Assembly: GCF_905475345.1 (NCBI RefSeq) | Contig: NC_066589.1 | Location: 2,723,501-2,787,500 of the forward strand | Source: Vespula vulgaris | Lineage: Eukaryota > Arthropoda > Insecta > Hymenoptera > Vespidae | Direction: 5' to 3' | DNA length: 64,000 nucleotides | Notes under the pieces: model-generated | Database searches by the model: none | Seen by the model: only the letters and a program-made list of their open reading frames with translations | What the model was told of the DNA's origin: nothing | In this document: positions 1 through 12,704 of the stretch, in pieces | Numbering within the stretch: the first letter of the stretch is position 1 | How the letters are laid out: each line of letters begins with the position of its first letter | Program-made: the position numbers and the translations under genes

Positions 1-66
1 ATAATGAATGGTACTATGTATAACAAAATATCATCATTGCACATTTTTTTCTTCTGTTTTATACAG

Positions 67-117
67 AGAATAGCCGTCGAGTTTATGAACCACGTGTACG
101 AAGAAGTGTGTATCTAA
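67..117 (+). CDS. possible last coding exon of a gene entering from the left
   Basis: A good 3' splice site (pyrimidine-rich stretch followed by tacag at 62-66) precedes a short stretch of higher GC. Read in phase 0 it gives RIAVEFMNHVYEEVCI and then TAA at 115-117; another frame is open for 20 codons to a TGA, so the phase is uncertain. The rest of the gene would lie outside the window. No family can be named from 16 residues. Confidence 0.3.
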   Translation, partial: RIAVEFMNHVYEEVCI

Positions 118-1188
118 TACTTGTCTGAAGAGGAGGTCAGCGACAATCGCTATTATATAGGAGATAAAGGGAATTGAATTATAGGAATTAACCAAGACCC
201 TGTTTATTTGCATGGACGTTTAAGATCACCGAGTATAAGGTATCCGGCAACGTTCGTTGAGGCCGTCGTCGTCGTTCGGCTAATTTGCTTATCGATATCT
301 CGTTAGCATCCACAATACTGGGGTTGATTCTTGGTTAGAACATGAAAAAATTTATTGTTAAGTAAGATCAGATTATTGGTTTATGTTTTTTATCCTATGT
401 ATATGCGTATACGTTAATTTTTCTGCCATTTATTAACAATTGATATGGTATTTATTTATATCAATTAATTGGTGCTAATATTGAATACATATACATTTTT
501 TTCGATTATTATTTTTTTTTATTCATACGATAATCAAGAACTTTTTTATTATTATTTGTTTAGGATAAGTATTATAATACAAATTAAATGAAAGAATATC
601 AAATTGTTCAAGATCGAATGAAAAATAGTCGCTATCGAAGAATGAAAATAATTAAACACACTCTATTTCTTTCGATTTATCCCTTTCGATTCACAAAGTA
701 GATTTCGTCAGAACAGAAAATTTTATGCTCGGTTCAATATTACGATTATGCAAAAATATTATACATAGGTATGAATACAGACATTTGTCATTTTTGTGCT
801 AGCATTGAAAGACATCAAAAAATATTTTGTGTTCTAACATAAATATGTATATTCAAAATAAATGTAATTATCAAAAATAGGTATTAAATCATTAAACTAA
901 AAATCAAAAAATAGATAAACATCGATAACTTCTTATTTTAATCGTCGAACGCAAATTCTGATTATTCTGATCGTCGTAGCTAAATACGTGTTTTTTTTTG
1001 TTTCTTCTTAGATTAGACAGAAACGTAGAAGTTTCACGATTTTTGCATGAAATCTATTCTATTCACTATTTTATAATTTTCTTTAGATTAAGAATTAGCG
1101 ACGTTCAATATGAAAGTTATCTTCCACCTCATGGATAACGAGGCTGCATGCCTATTAACGCGAATAATTTCTTTGCTCTCTTTCTCTA

Positions 1189-1192
<4 letters not shown>
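118..1192. other. non-coding, possible 3' UTR then AT-rich intergenic DNA
   Basis: About 200 bases after the putative stop remain GC-richer (a run of gtcgtcgtcg near 265) and could be 3' untranslated sequence. Beyond 340 the DNA is AT-rich, without open frames or splice pairs I can support. An AATAAA near 856 is the most visible polyadenylation-type hexamer. Confidence 0.4.

Positions 1193-1222
<30 letters not shown>
1193..1222. repeat. (TC)n microsatellite
   Basis: About 15 uninterrupted TC units, flanked by less regular pyrimidine-rich DNA. Confidence 0.95.
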
Positions 1223-1226
<4 letters not shown>

Positions 1227-1425
1227 TCTCTTTCTTTCTCTATATATATCTCCTTAAATTAAATAAAATCGCAACTTTGAGAGAGTCACTTCCTCCATAA
1301 AATATCTCACGCTTAGCAATATCAAAACGTTCTTAGAAACAACTTTCTCCAGTGAATTAATCCATTTACGCAAAGAATTAAAAACAGATAGTAACTGTAA
1401 AAAATATATCATTTAAAGAAATTAA

Positions 1426-1427
<2 letters not shown>

Positions 1428-1464
<37 letters not shown>
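1428..1464. repeat. (TA)n microsatellite
   Basis: About 18 TA units without interruption. Confidence 0.95.
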
Positions 1465-1465
<1 letters not shown>

Positions 1466-2544
1466 TGATATATCTTCCACATGGATTCAGTTTTCATATA
1501 AAAATAAATATAATAAAAAAAATTTTTTATAGATTTGTTTGTTGTGAAAGGACATGTTAAATGGTACTAATTTTTCTTTATAAGTAGAATAGTGAAAGAA
1601 GTATCATAGAAAATGGTATTTTTTTAAACAGAACTACTTATACTTTTCATTTTTTCTCTAAAAACGTAATATATGTGATAATTTAGTATTATAAAACATT
1701 ATAAATTATATTATAAATTAGCGAATTTGTAAAAAAAATTCAAATCAAATAAACAAATATAATGATAAAAATAGAAATAATTTAATTATTTCTTTTTTCA
1801 GTTGACCAGACGGATCTAAACATTATCAAGTAAATTCTACATGCAATGGAGAAATGCAAATAGAAAACGTCGAAATAATATAAAAAAGGAAGAATAAAAA
1901 GACAGAAACTATATAGCACACCCAAAGACAAATATAACAACATGCAAAGGAAGAAGATGGAAATCAAGCAAAAAAAAATTTATTTGATGTCAAATAAAAA
2001 ATTTATAAAAGTAAAACGTAAGAATATATTGTCTTCCAAAACTCAGTAAATATAAACAAATACAGAAATAGATGTGTGAAAAAATATATATACATATATA
2101 TACACATAAACATATACATAAATATATATATATATAAATAAATAAATAAATAAATAAATATATAATAAATATATATATATATATTACATAGAATATTATA
2201 GTGCGATAAGCGACACAAAATTATATAAATTTTTATTATATTATACAAATTATATGTTAATAAAATAACAAATTAGATGTATATTGTACATATTAATAAG
2301 AACAATAAATTTTCATCCTAAATAAAAACCAATTGTATTTGTCATTCCACCCAATCTACATTCCACCACGTGTTTTCCCAACAAAAATAACGATCATCCA
2401 ATATATATCAGAATAAAAAGATTAAAAAAAGAATTAAAAGAAACAATAAAAAATTCAAGAAAGTAGAAAAAAATACGCCTAAGATAGAAATATTTTAAAA
2501 AAAGTAAACACATAGAATATAAATTATAAGAAGGAACCTCGAAA
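1465..2544. other. AT-rich non-coding DNA up to the satellite
   Basis: Very AT-rich with only short, low-complexity open frames. No gene or RNA signal seen. Contains the mixed microsatellite at 2084-2187. Confidence 0.5.
2084..2187. repeat. mixed (TA)n and (AAAT)n microsatellite
   Basis: Alternating TA/CA stretch, then about six AAAT units (about 2135-2160), then more TA. The long reading frame across it on the minus strand is a low-complexity artefact (Tyr/Ile runs). Confidence 0.9.
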
Positions 2545-5310
2545 TAATCGTACCTGGAAAAAAAAAGTTAGTGCGTGCCACCACTTTACGCAACATACGA
2601 TCCAGTTACAAAACAAGATTTCTGGGAAAAGTGTTCGCGCTAGCCAGAAATCGATATTTTGAACAGGAGACAATAACTTACCTGGAGGTATGATGTCGGA
2701 GCGTGCCACCTCTTTACGCATCATATGATCCTGTTACAAAACAAGATTTCTGGGAAAAGTGTTCGCGCTAGCCAGAAATCGATATTTTGAACAGGAGACA
2801 ATAACTTACGTGGAGGTATGATGTCGGAGCGTGCCACCTCTTTACGCATCATATGATCCTGTTACAAAACAAGATTTCTGGGAAAAGTGTTCGCGCTAGC
2901 CAGAAATCGATATTTTGAACAGGAGACAATAACTTACCTGGAGGTATGATGTCGGAGCGTGCCACCTCTTTACGCATCATATGATCCTGTTACAAAACAA
3001 GATTTCTGGGAAAAGTGTTCGCGCTAGCCAGAAATCGATATTTTGAACAGGAGACAATAACTTACCTGGAGGTATGATGTCGGAGCGTGCCACCTCTTTA
3101 CGCATCATATGATCCCGTTACAAAACAAGATTTCTGGGAAAAGTGTTCGCGCTAGCCAGAAATCGATATTTTGAACAGGAGACAATAACTTACCTGGAGG
3201 TATGATGTCGGAGCGTGCCACCTCTTTACGCATCATATGATCCTGTTACAAAACAAGATTTCTGGGAAAAGTGTTCGCGCTAGCCAGAAATCGATATTTT
3301 GAACAGGAGACAAAAACTTACGTGGAGGTATGATGTCGGAGCGTGCCACCTCTTTACGCATCATATGATCCTGTTACAAAACAAGATTACTGGGAAAAGT
3401 GTTCGCGCTAGCCAGAAATCGATATTTTGAACAGGAGACAATAACTTACCTGGAGGTATGATGTCGGAGCGTGCCACCTCTTTACGCATCATATGATCCT
3501 GTTACAAAACAAGATTTCTGGGAAAAGTGTTCGCGCTAGCCAGAAATCGATATTTTGAACAGGAGACAATAACTTACCTGGAGGTATGATGTCGGAGCGT
3601 GCCACCTCTTTACGCATCATATGATCCTGTTACAAAACAAGATTTCTGGGAAAAGTGTTCGCGCTAGCCAGAAATCGATATTTTGAACAGGAGACAATAA
3701 CTTACGTGGAGGTATGATGTCGGAGCGTGCCACCTCTTTACGCATCATATGATCCTGTTACAAAACAAGATTTCTGGGAAAAGTGTTCGCGCTAGCCAGA
3801 AATCGATATTTTGAACAGGAGACAATAACTTACCTGGAGGTATGATGTCGGAGCGTGCCACCTCTTTACGCATCATATGATCCTGTTACAAAACAAGATT
3901 TCTGGGAAAAGTGTTCGCGCTAGCCAGAAATCGATATTTTGAACAGGAGACAATAACTTACCTGGAGGTATGATGTCGGAGCGTGCCACCTCTTTACGCA
4001 TCATATGATCCCGTTACAAAACAAGATTTCTGGGAAAAGTGTTCGCGCTAGCCAGAAATCGATATTTTGAACAGGAGACAATAACTTACCTGGAGGTATG
4101 ATGTCGGAGCGTGCCACCTCTTTACGCATCATATGATCCTGTTACAAAACAAGATTTCTGGGAAAAGTGTTCGCGCTAGCCAGAAATCGATATTTTGAAC
4201 AGGAGACAAAAACTTACGTGGAGGTATGATGTCGGAGCGTGCCACCTCTTTACGCATCATATGATCCTGTTACAAAACAAGATTACTGGGAAAAGTGTTC
4301 GCGCTAGCCAGAAATCGATATTTTGAACAGGAGACAATAACTTACCTGGAGGTATGATGTCGGAGCGTGCCACCTCTTTACGCATCATATGATCCTGTTA
4401 CAAAACAAGATTTCTGGGAAAAGTGTTCGCGCTAGCCAGAAATCGATATTTTGAACAGGAGACAATAACTTACGTGGAGGTATGATGTCGGAGCGTGCCA
4501 CCTCTTTACGCATCATATGATCCTGTTACAAAACAAGATTTCTGGGAAAAGTGTTCGCGCTAGCCAGAAATCGATATTTTGAACAGGAGACAATAACTTA
4601 CCTGGAGGTATGATGTCGGAGCGTGCCACCTCTTTACGCATCATATGATCCTGTTACAAAACAAGATTTCTGGGAAAAGTGTTCGCGCTAGCCAGAAATC
4701 GATATTTTGAACAGGAGACAATAACTTACCTGGAGGTATGATGTCGGAGCGTGCCACCTCTTTACGCATCATATGATCCCGTTACAAAACAAGATTTCTG
4801 GGAAAAGTGTTCGCGCTAGCCAGAAATCGATATTTTGAACAGGAGACAATAACTTACCTGGAGGTATGATGTCGGAGCGTGCCACCTCTTTACGCATCAT
4901 ATGATCCTGTTACAAAACAAGATTTCTGGGAAAAGTGTTCGCGCTAGCCAGAAATCGATATTTTGAACAGGAGACAAGAACTTACGTGGAGGTATGATGT
5001 CGGAGCGTGCCACCTCTTTACGCATCATATGATCCTGTTACAAAACAAGATTTCTGGGAAAAGTGTTCGCGCTAGCCAGAAATCGATATTTTGAACAGGA
5101 GACAATAACTTACCTGGAGGTATGATGTCGGAGCGTGCCACCTCTTTACGCATCATATGATCCTGTTACAAAACAAGATTTCTGGGAAAAGTGTTCGCGC
5201 TAGCCAGAAATCGATATTTTGAACAGGAGACAATAACTTACCTGGAGGTATGATGTCGGAGCGTGCCACCTCTTTACGCATCATATGATCCTGTTACAAA
5301 ACAAGATTTC

Positions 5311-7870
5311 TGGGAAATGTGTTCGCGCTAGCCAGAAATCGATATTTTGAACAGGAGACAATAACTTACCTGGAGGTATGATGTCGGAGCGTGCCACCTC
5401 TTTACGCATCATATGATCCTGTTACAAAACAAGATTTCTGGGAAAAGTGTTCGCGCTAGCCAGAAATCGATATTTTGAACAGGAGACAATAACTTACCTG
5501 GAGGTATGATGTCGGAGCGTGCCACCTCTTTACGCATCATATGATCCTGTTACAAAACAAGATTTCTGGGAAATGTGTTCACGCTAGCCAGAAATCGATA
5601 TTTTGAACAGGAGACAATAACTTACCTGGAGGTATGATGTCGGAGCGTGCCACCTCTTTACGCATCATATGATCCTGTTACAAAACAAGATTTCTGGGAA
5701 AAGTGTTCGCGCTAGCCAGAAATCGATATTTTGAACAGGAGACAATAACTTACCTGGAGGTATGATGTCGGAGCGTGCCACCTCTTTACGCATCATATGA
5801 TCCTGTTACAAAACAAGATTTCTGGGAAATGTGTTCGCGCTAGCCAGAAATCGATATTTTGAACAGGAGACGATGACGCAATAGGAGTTATAACGCTAGC
5901 GTGTGCCATCTCTTTACGCATCATGTGACCCTGTTACAAAACAAGATTTCTGGGAAAAGTGTTCGCGCTAGCCAGAAATCGATATTTTGAACAGGAGACA
6001 ATAACTTACCGGGAGGTATGATGTCGGAGCGTGCCACCTCTTTACGCATCATATGATCCTGTTACAAAACAAGATTTCTGGGAAAAGTGTTCGCGCTAGC
6101 CAGAAATCGATATTTTGAACAGGAGACAATAACTTACCGGGAGGTATGATGTCGGAGCGTGCCACCTCTTTACGCATCATATGATCCTGTTACAAAACAA
6201 GATTTCTGGGAAAAGTGTTCGCGCTAGCCAGAAATCGATATTTTGAACAGGAGACAATAACTTACGTGGAGGTATGATGTCAGAGCGTGCCACCTCTTTA
6301 CGCATCATATGATCCTGTTACAAAACAAGATTTCTGGGAAAAGTGTTCGCGCTAGCCAGAAATCGATATTTTGAACAGGAGACAATAACTTACCTGGAGG
6401 TATGATGTCGGAGCGTGCCACCTCTTTACGCATCATATGATCCTGTTACAAAACAAGATTTCTGGGAAAAGTGTTCGCGCTGGCCAGAAATAGATATTTT
6501 GAACAGGAGACAATAACTTACGTGGAGGTATGATGTCAGAGCGTGCCACCTCTTTACGCATCATATGATCCTGTTACAAAACAAGATTTCTGGGAAAAGT
6601 GTTCGCGCTAGCCAGAAATCGATATTTTGAACAGGAGACAATAACTTACCTGGAGGTATGATGTCGGAGCGTGCCACCTCTTTACGCATCATATGATCCT
6701 GTTACAAAACAAGATTACTGGGAAAAGTGTTCGCGCTAGCCAGAAATCGATATTTTGAACAGGAGACAATAACTTACCTGGAGGTATGATGTCGGAGCGT
6801 GCCACCTCTTTACGCATCATATGATCCTGTTACAAAACAAGATTTCTGGGAAAAGTGTTCGCGCTAGCCAGAAATCGATATTTTGAACAGGAGACAATAA
6901 CTTACCTGGAGGTATGATGTCGGAGCGTGCCACCTCTTTACGCATCATATGATCCTGTTACAAAACAAGATTTCTGGGAAAAGTGTTCGCGCTAGCCAGA
7001 AATCGATATTTTGAACAAGAGACAAAAACTTACGTGGAGGTATGATGTCGGAGCGTGCCACCTCTTTACGCATCATATGATCCTGTTACAAAACAAGATT
7101 TCTGGGAAAAGTGTTCGCGCTAGCCAGAAATCGATATTTTGAACAGGAGACAATAACTTACGTGGAGGTATGATGTCGGAGCGTGCCACCTCTTTACGCA
7201 TCATATGATCCTGTTACAAAACAAGATTTCTGGGAAAAGTGTTCGCGCTAGCCAGAAATCGATATTTTGAACAGGAGACAATAACTTACCTGGAGGTATG
7301 ATGTCGGAGCGTGCCACCTCTTTACGCATCATATGATCCTGTTACAAAACAAGATTTCTGGGAAAAGTGTTCGCGCTAGCCAGAAATCGATATTTTGAAC
7401 AGGAGACAATAACTTACCTGTAGGTATGATGTCGGAGCGTGCCACCTCTTTACGCATCATATGATCCTGTTACAAAACAAGATTTCTGGGAAATGTGTTC
7501 GCGCTAGCCAGAAATCGATATTTTGAACAGGAGACGATGACGCAATAGGAGTTATAACGCTAGCGTGTGCCATCTCTTTACGCATCATGTGACCCTGTTA
7601 CAAAACAAGATTTCTGGGAAAAGTGTTCGCGCTAGCCAGAAATCGATATTTTGAACAGGAGACAATAACTTACCGGGAGGTATGATGTCGGAGCGTGCCA
7701 CCTCTTTACGCATCATATGATCCTGTTACAAAACAAGATTTCTGGGAAAAGTGTTCGCGCTAGCCAGAAATCGATATTTTGAACAGGAGACAATAACTTA
7801 CCGGGAGGTATGATGTCGGAGCGTGCCACCTCTTTACGCATCATATGATCCTGTTACAAAACAAGATTTC
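5311..7870. repeat. 20-monomer higher-order repeat, copy A
   Basis: This 2,560-bp block (20 x 128) is repeated directly in 7871-10430. Diagnostic variants recur at exactly +2560: the aaatgtg variants at 5311, 5567 and 5823, the variant monomer at 5871, tggccagaaatag near 6480, gattactgg near 6716, and gaacaagagacaaaaac near 7015. The three differences I see against copy B are in the 5573 region (an A in ttcacgct), near 5438 versus 7998, and near 7420 (cctgtagg). Confidence 0.9.
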
Positions 7871-10430
7871 TGGGAAATGTGTTCGCGCTAGCCAGAAATC
7901 GATATTTTGAACAGGAGACAATAACTTACCTGGAGGTATGATGTCGGAGCGTGCCACCTCTTTACGCATCATATGATCCTGTTACAAAACAAGATTTATG
8001 GGAAAAGTGTTCGCGCTAGCCAGAAATCGATATTTTGAACAGGAGACAATAACTTACCTGGAGGTATGATGTCGGAGCGTGCCACCTCTTTACGCATCAT
8101 ATGATCCTGTTACAAAACAAGATTTCTGGGAAATGTGTTCGCGCTAGCCAGAAATCGATATTTTGAACAGGAGACAATAACTTACCTGGAGGTATGATGT
8201 CGGAGCGTGCCACCTCTTTACGCATCATATGATCCTGTTACAAAACAAGATTTCTGGGAAAAGTGTTCGCGCTAGCCAGAAATCGATATTTTGAACAGGA
8301 GACAATAACTTACCTGGAGGTATGATGTCGGAGCGTGCCACCTCTTTACGCATCATATGATCCTGTTACAAAACAAGATTTCTGGGAAATGTGTTCGCGC
8401 TAGCCAGAAATCGATATTTTGAACAGGAGACGATGACGCAATAGGAGTTATAACGCTAGCGTGTGCCATCTCTTTACGCATCATGTGACCCTGTTACAAA
8501 ACAAGATTTCTGGGAAAAGTGTTCGCGCTAGCCAGAAATCGATATTTTGAACAGGAGACAATAACTTACCGGGAGGTATGATGTCGGAGCGTGCCACCTC
8601 TTTACGCATCATATGATCCTGTTACAAAACAAGATTTCTGGGAAAAGTGTTCGCGCTAGCCAGAAATCGATATTTTGAACAGGAGACAATAACTTACCGG
8701 GAGGTATGATGTCGGAGCGTGCCACCTCTTTACGCATCATATGATCCTGTTACAAAACAAGATTTCTGGGAAAAGTGTTCGCGCTAGCCAGAAATCGATA
8801 TTTTGAACAGGAGACAATAACTTACGTGGAGGTATGATGTCAGAGCGTGCCACCTCTTTACGCATCATATGATCCTGTTACAAAACAAGATTTCTGGGAA
8901 AAGTGTTCGCGCTAGCCAGAAATCGATATTTTGAACAGGAGACAATAACTTACCTGGAGGTATGATGTCGGAGCGTGCCACCTCTTTACGCATCATATGA
9001 TCCTGTTACAAAACAAGATTTCTGGGAAAAGTGTTCGCGCTGGCCAGAAATAGATATTTTGAACAGGAGACAATAACTTACGTGGAGGTATGATGTCAGA
9101 GCGTGCCACCTCTTTACGCATCATATGATCCTGTTACAAAACAAGATTTCTGGGAAAAGTGTTCGCGCTAGCCAGAAATCGATATTTTGAACAGGAGACA
9201 ATAACTTACCTGGAGGTATGATGTCGGAGCGTGCCACCTCTTTACGCATCATATGATCCTGTTACAAAACAAGATTACTGGGAAAAGTGTTCGCGCTAGC
9301 CAGAAATCGATATTTTGAACAGGAGACAATAACTTACCTGGAGGTATGATGTCGGAGCGTGCCACCTCTTTACGCATCATATGATCCTGTTACAAAACAA
9401 GATTTCTGGGAAAAGTGTTCGCGCTAGCCAGAAATCGATATTTTGAACAGGAGACAATAACTTACCTGGAGGTATGATGTCGGAGCGTGCCACCTCTTTA
9501 CGCATCATATGATCCTGTTACAAAACAAGATTTCTGGGAAAAGTGTTCGCGCTAGCCAGAAATCGATATTTTGAACAAGAGACAAAAACTTACGTGGAGG
9601 TATGATGTCGGAGCGTGCCACCTCTTTACGCATCATATGATCCTGTTACAAAACAAGATTTCTGGGAAAAGTGTTCGCGCTAGCCAGAAATCGATATTTT
9701 GAACAGGAGACAATAACTTACGTGGAGGTATGATGTCGGAGCGTGCCACCTCTTTACGCATCATATGATCCTGTTACAAAACAAGATTTCTGGGAAAAGT
9801 GTTCGCGCTAGCCAGAAATCGATATTTTGAACAGGAGACAATAACTTACCTGGAGGTATGATGTCGGAGCGTGCCACCTCTTTACGCATCATATGATCCT
9901 GTTACAAAACAAGATTTCTGGGAAAAGTGTTCGCGCTAGCCAGAAATCGATATTTTGAACAGGAGACAATAACTTACCTGGAGGTATGATGTCGGAGCGT
10001 GCCACCTCTTTACGCATCATATGATCCTGTTACAAAACAAGATTTCTGGGAAATGTGTTCGCGCTAGCCAGAAATCGATATTTTGAACAGGAGACGATGA
10101 CGCAATAGGAGTTATAACGCTAGCGTGTGCCATCTCTTTACGCATCATGTGACCCTGTTACAAAACAAGATTTCTGGGAAAAGTGTTCGCGCTAGCCAGA
10201 AATCGATATTTTGAACAGGAGACAATAACTTACCGGGAGGTATGATGTCGGAGCGTGCCACCTCTTTACGCATCATATGATCCTGTTACAAAACAAGATT
10301 TCTGGGAAAAGTGTTCGCGCTAGCCAGAAATCGATATTTTGAACAGGAGACAATAACTTACCGGGAGGTATGATGTCGGAGCGTGCCACCTCTTTACGCA
10401 TCATATGATCCTGTTACAAAACAAGATTTC
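7871..10430. repeat. 20-monomer higher-order repeat, copy B
   Basis: Direct tandem duplicate of 5311-7870 at an offset of 2,560 bp. The match stops at 10430: the aaatgtg variant expected at 10431 is absent. The variant monomers at 8431 and 10095 correspond to 5871 and 7535. Confidence 0.9.
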
Positions 10431-11850
10431 TGGGAAAAGTGTTCGCGCTAGCCAGAAATCGATATTTTGAACAGGAGACAATAACTTACGTGGAGGTATG
10501 ATGTCAGAGCGTGCCACCTCTTTACGCATCATATGATCCTGTTACAAAACAAGATTTCTGGGAAAAGTGTTCGCGCTAGCCAGAAATCGATATTTTGAAC
10601 AGGAGACAATAACTTACGTGGAGGTATGATGTCAGAGCGTGCCACCTCTTTACGCATCATATGATCCTGTTACAAAACAAGATTTCTGGGAAAAGTGTTC
10701 GCGCTAGCCAGAAATCGATATTTTGAACAGGAGACAATAACTTACCTGGAGGTATGATGTCGGAGCGTGCCACCTCTTTACGCATCATATGATCCTGTTA
10801 CAAAACAAGATTTCTGGGAAAAGTTTTCGCGCTAGCCAGAAATCGATATTTTGAACAGGAGACAATAACTTACCTGGAGGTATGATGTCGGAGCGTGCCA
10901 CCTCTTTACGCATCATATGATCCTGTTACAAAACAAGATTTCTGGGAAAAGTTTTCGCGCTAGCCAGAAATCGATATTTCGAACAGGAGACGATGACGCA
11001 ATAGGAGTTATAACGCTAGCGTGTGCCACCTCTTTACGCATCATATGATCCTGTTACAAAACAAGATTTCTGGGAAAAGTGTCCGCGCTAGCCAGAAATC
11101 GATATTTTGAACAGGAGACAATAACTTACCTGGAGGTATGATGTCGGAGCGTGCCACCTCTTTACGCATCATATGATCCTGTTACAAAACAAGATTTCTG
11201 GGAAAAGTGTTCGCGCTAGCCAGAAATCGATATTTTGAACAGGAGACAATAACTTACCTGGAGGTATGATGTCGGAGCGTGCCACCTCTTTACGCATCAT
11301 ATGATCCTGTTACAAAACAAGATTTCTGGGAAATGTGTTCGCGCTAGCCAGAAATCGATATTTTGAACAGGAGACAATAACTTACCTGGAGGTATGATGT
11401 CGGAGCGTGCCACCTCTTTACGCATCATATGATCCTGTTACAAAACAAGATTTCTGGGAAAAGTTTTCGTGCTAGCCAGAAATCGATATTTTGAACAGGA
11501 GACGATGACGCAATAGGAGTTATAACGCTAGCGTGTGCCACCTCTTTACGCATCATATGATCCTGTTACAAAACAAGATTTCTGGGAAAAGTTTTCGCGC
11601 TAGTCAGAAATCGATATTTTGAACAAGAAACAATAACATACCAGGAGGTATGATGCCGGAACGTCCCACCTCTTTACGCATCATATGATCCTGTTACAAC
11701 TCAAGATTTCTGGGAAAAGGTTTCGCGCTAGCCAGTAATCGATGTCTTGAACAGGAGACAATGACGTTGTAGGGGGTATAATGCTAGTTCGTGCCACGTC
11801 TTTACGCATCATATTATCCTGTTACAAAACAAGATTTCTGGGAATATCAT

Positions 11851-12230
11851 GTCTCGTGTCAATAATCTATAATTTGAGCAGGATGTAATAACATACCTGG
11901 AGAATATGTGGGTTGCTTGAAAATTTTTCGCTCAATTCTTTGTCTGTGACAAGATCCTTTCATGCGGTAAGTAGTGGCGTGCCCAAATATGCTACGTCCA
12001 GTTAATTTGTCATATCCTCTTGGGACTGTCAGTTTCTTATGAATGTTAAAATTTTTTCTGCAAAACCACTTTTGTATTAGCACCTTTTGGTAATTTCGTG
12101 TTTTTCGTTTAAACTATTTATTTCGGACGTGCACGATCGGTTTTGCCAAAAATGAAGATTACGTCTTATTAATCTAATTAGACAAGTTATAAATTTGGAC
12201 AGGAAAATTACCTTCAGATATGTTATATTC
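11851..12230. repeat. decayed satellite monomers at the right edge
   Basis: Fragments of the 128-bp unit remain recognisable. Around 11879-11902 caggatgtaataacatacct matches the unit and is still in register with the array. Around 12192-12225 ggacaggaaaattaccttcag is a further, out-of-register relic. Most intervening bases no longer align by eye. Confidence 0.55.
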
Positions 12231-12296
12231 TCCTTTTGATGGAGTCAATTTTTGTAGATTACGGGAAGAATTATGGTAATTAAGGTTTTTAGCATG

Positions 12297-12298
<2 letters not shown>

Positions 12299-12367
<69 letters not shown>

Positions 12368-12475
12368 ATAAATATAATATTATATATATATATATGTATG
12401 TATGCATGTATGTATTTAATTATATGTAATATAGAAGTATATATATATATATATATATACGTATATATTTATGTT
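12299..12475. repeat. compound (TA)n-(TG)n microsatellite and second (TA)n block
   Basis: (TA)n from about 12299 to 12340, (TG)n from 12341 to 12367, mixed TA/TGTA to about 12415, and a further (TA)n near 12440-12470. Reading frames over it on both strands are low complexity. Confidence 0.92.
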
Positions 12476-12704
12476 TGGCAATTCATATATTTGAACTTTT
12501 GTAATAGCATTATGAAAGTTTTCATTACAGATTATTTTAATTGTACAAAAGTCTTGGGTTTCAAGGAAAAATTTGTCTTGGCGACGTCGTGATTTTAGAT
12601 TTGTTTGACTAGCGAGTCGATTGCAGTGAAAGTTATTATAGAAACAGTATACCAATCATCTTTTCTTTAACTCTTTTATCATCCTTTATTTTTCTCATGC
12701 CGAA

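Larger units (their letters stand above)
2545..11850. repeat. satellite array of 128-bp monomers (about 73 copies)
   Basis: The same unit recurs every 128 bases: for example ataactta begins at 2673, 2801 and 2929, and the spacing stays an exact multiple of 128 to 11759. Central copies are almost identical, while the first (2545-2672) and the last two or three (from about 11600) are diverged, as expected when unequal exchange homogenises the middle. The unit has more GC and CpG than its flanks. It carries a perfect 9-bp inverted pair (gatttctgg and ccagaaatc, 18-nt spacer) and a 7-bp pair (tatgatg and catcata). Since 128 is not a multiple of three, no frame persists across units. A variant unit (cgatgacgcaataggag) begins at 5871, 7535, 8431, 10095, 10991 and 11503, with a diverged form at 11759. 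Function is unknown; centromeric or heterochromatic satellite is possible. Confidence 0.97.

Noticed and set aside
2003..2248. 81-codon minus-strand Tyr/Ile-rich frame
   Set aside because: Produced by (TA)n and (AAAT)n microsatellite sequence.
2524..2724. 66-codon minus-strand frame at the start of the satellite
   Set aside because: It lies across diverged satellite units; the unit length is not a multiple of three and no long frame survives in other copies.
2545..11850. CRISPR-like array of regularly spaced repeats
   Set aside because: The whole 128-bp unit is repeated with no unique spacers, and the DNA is from an animal; it is a satellite.
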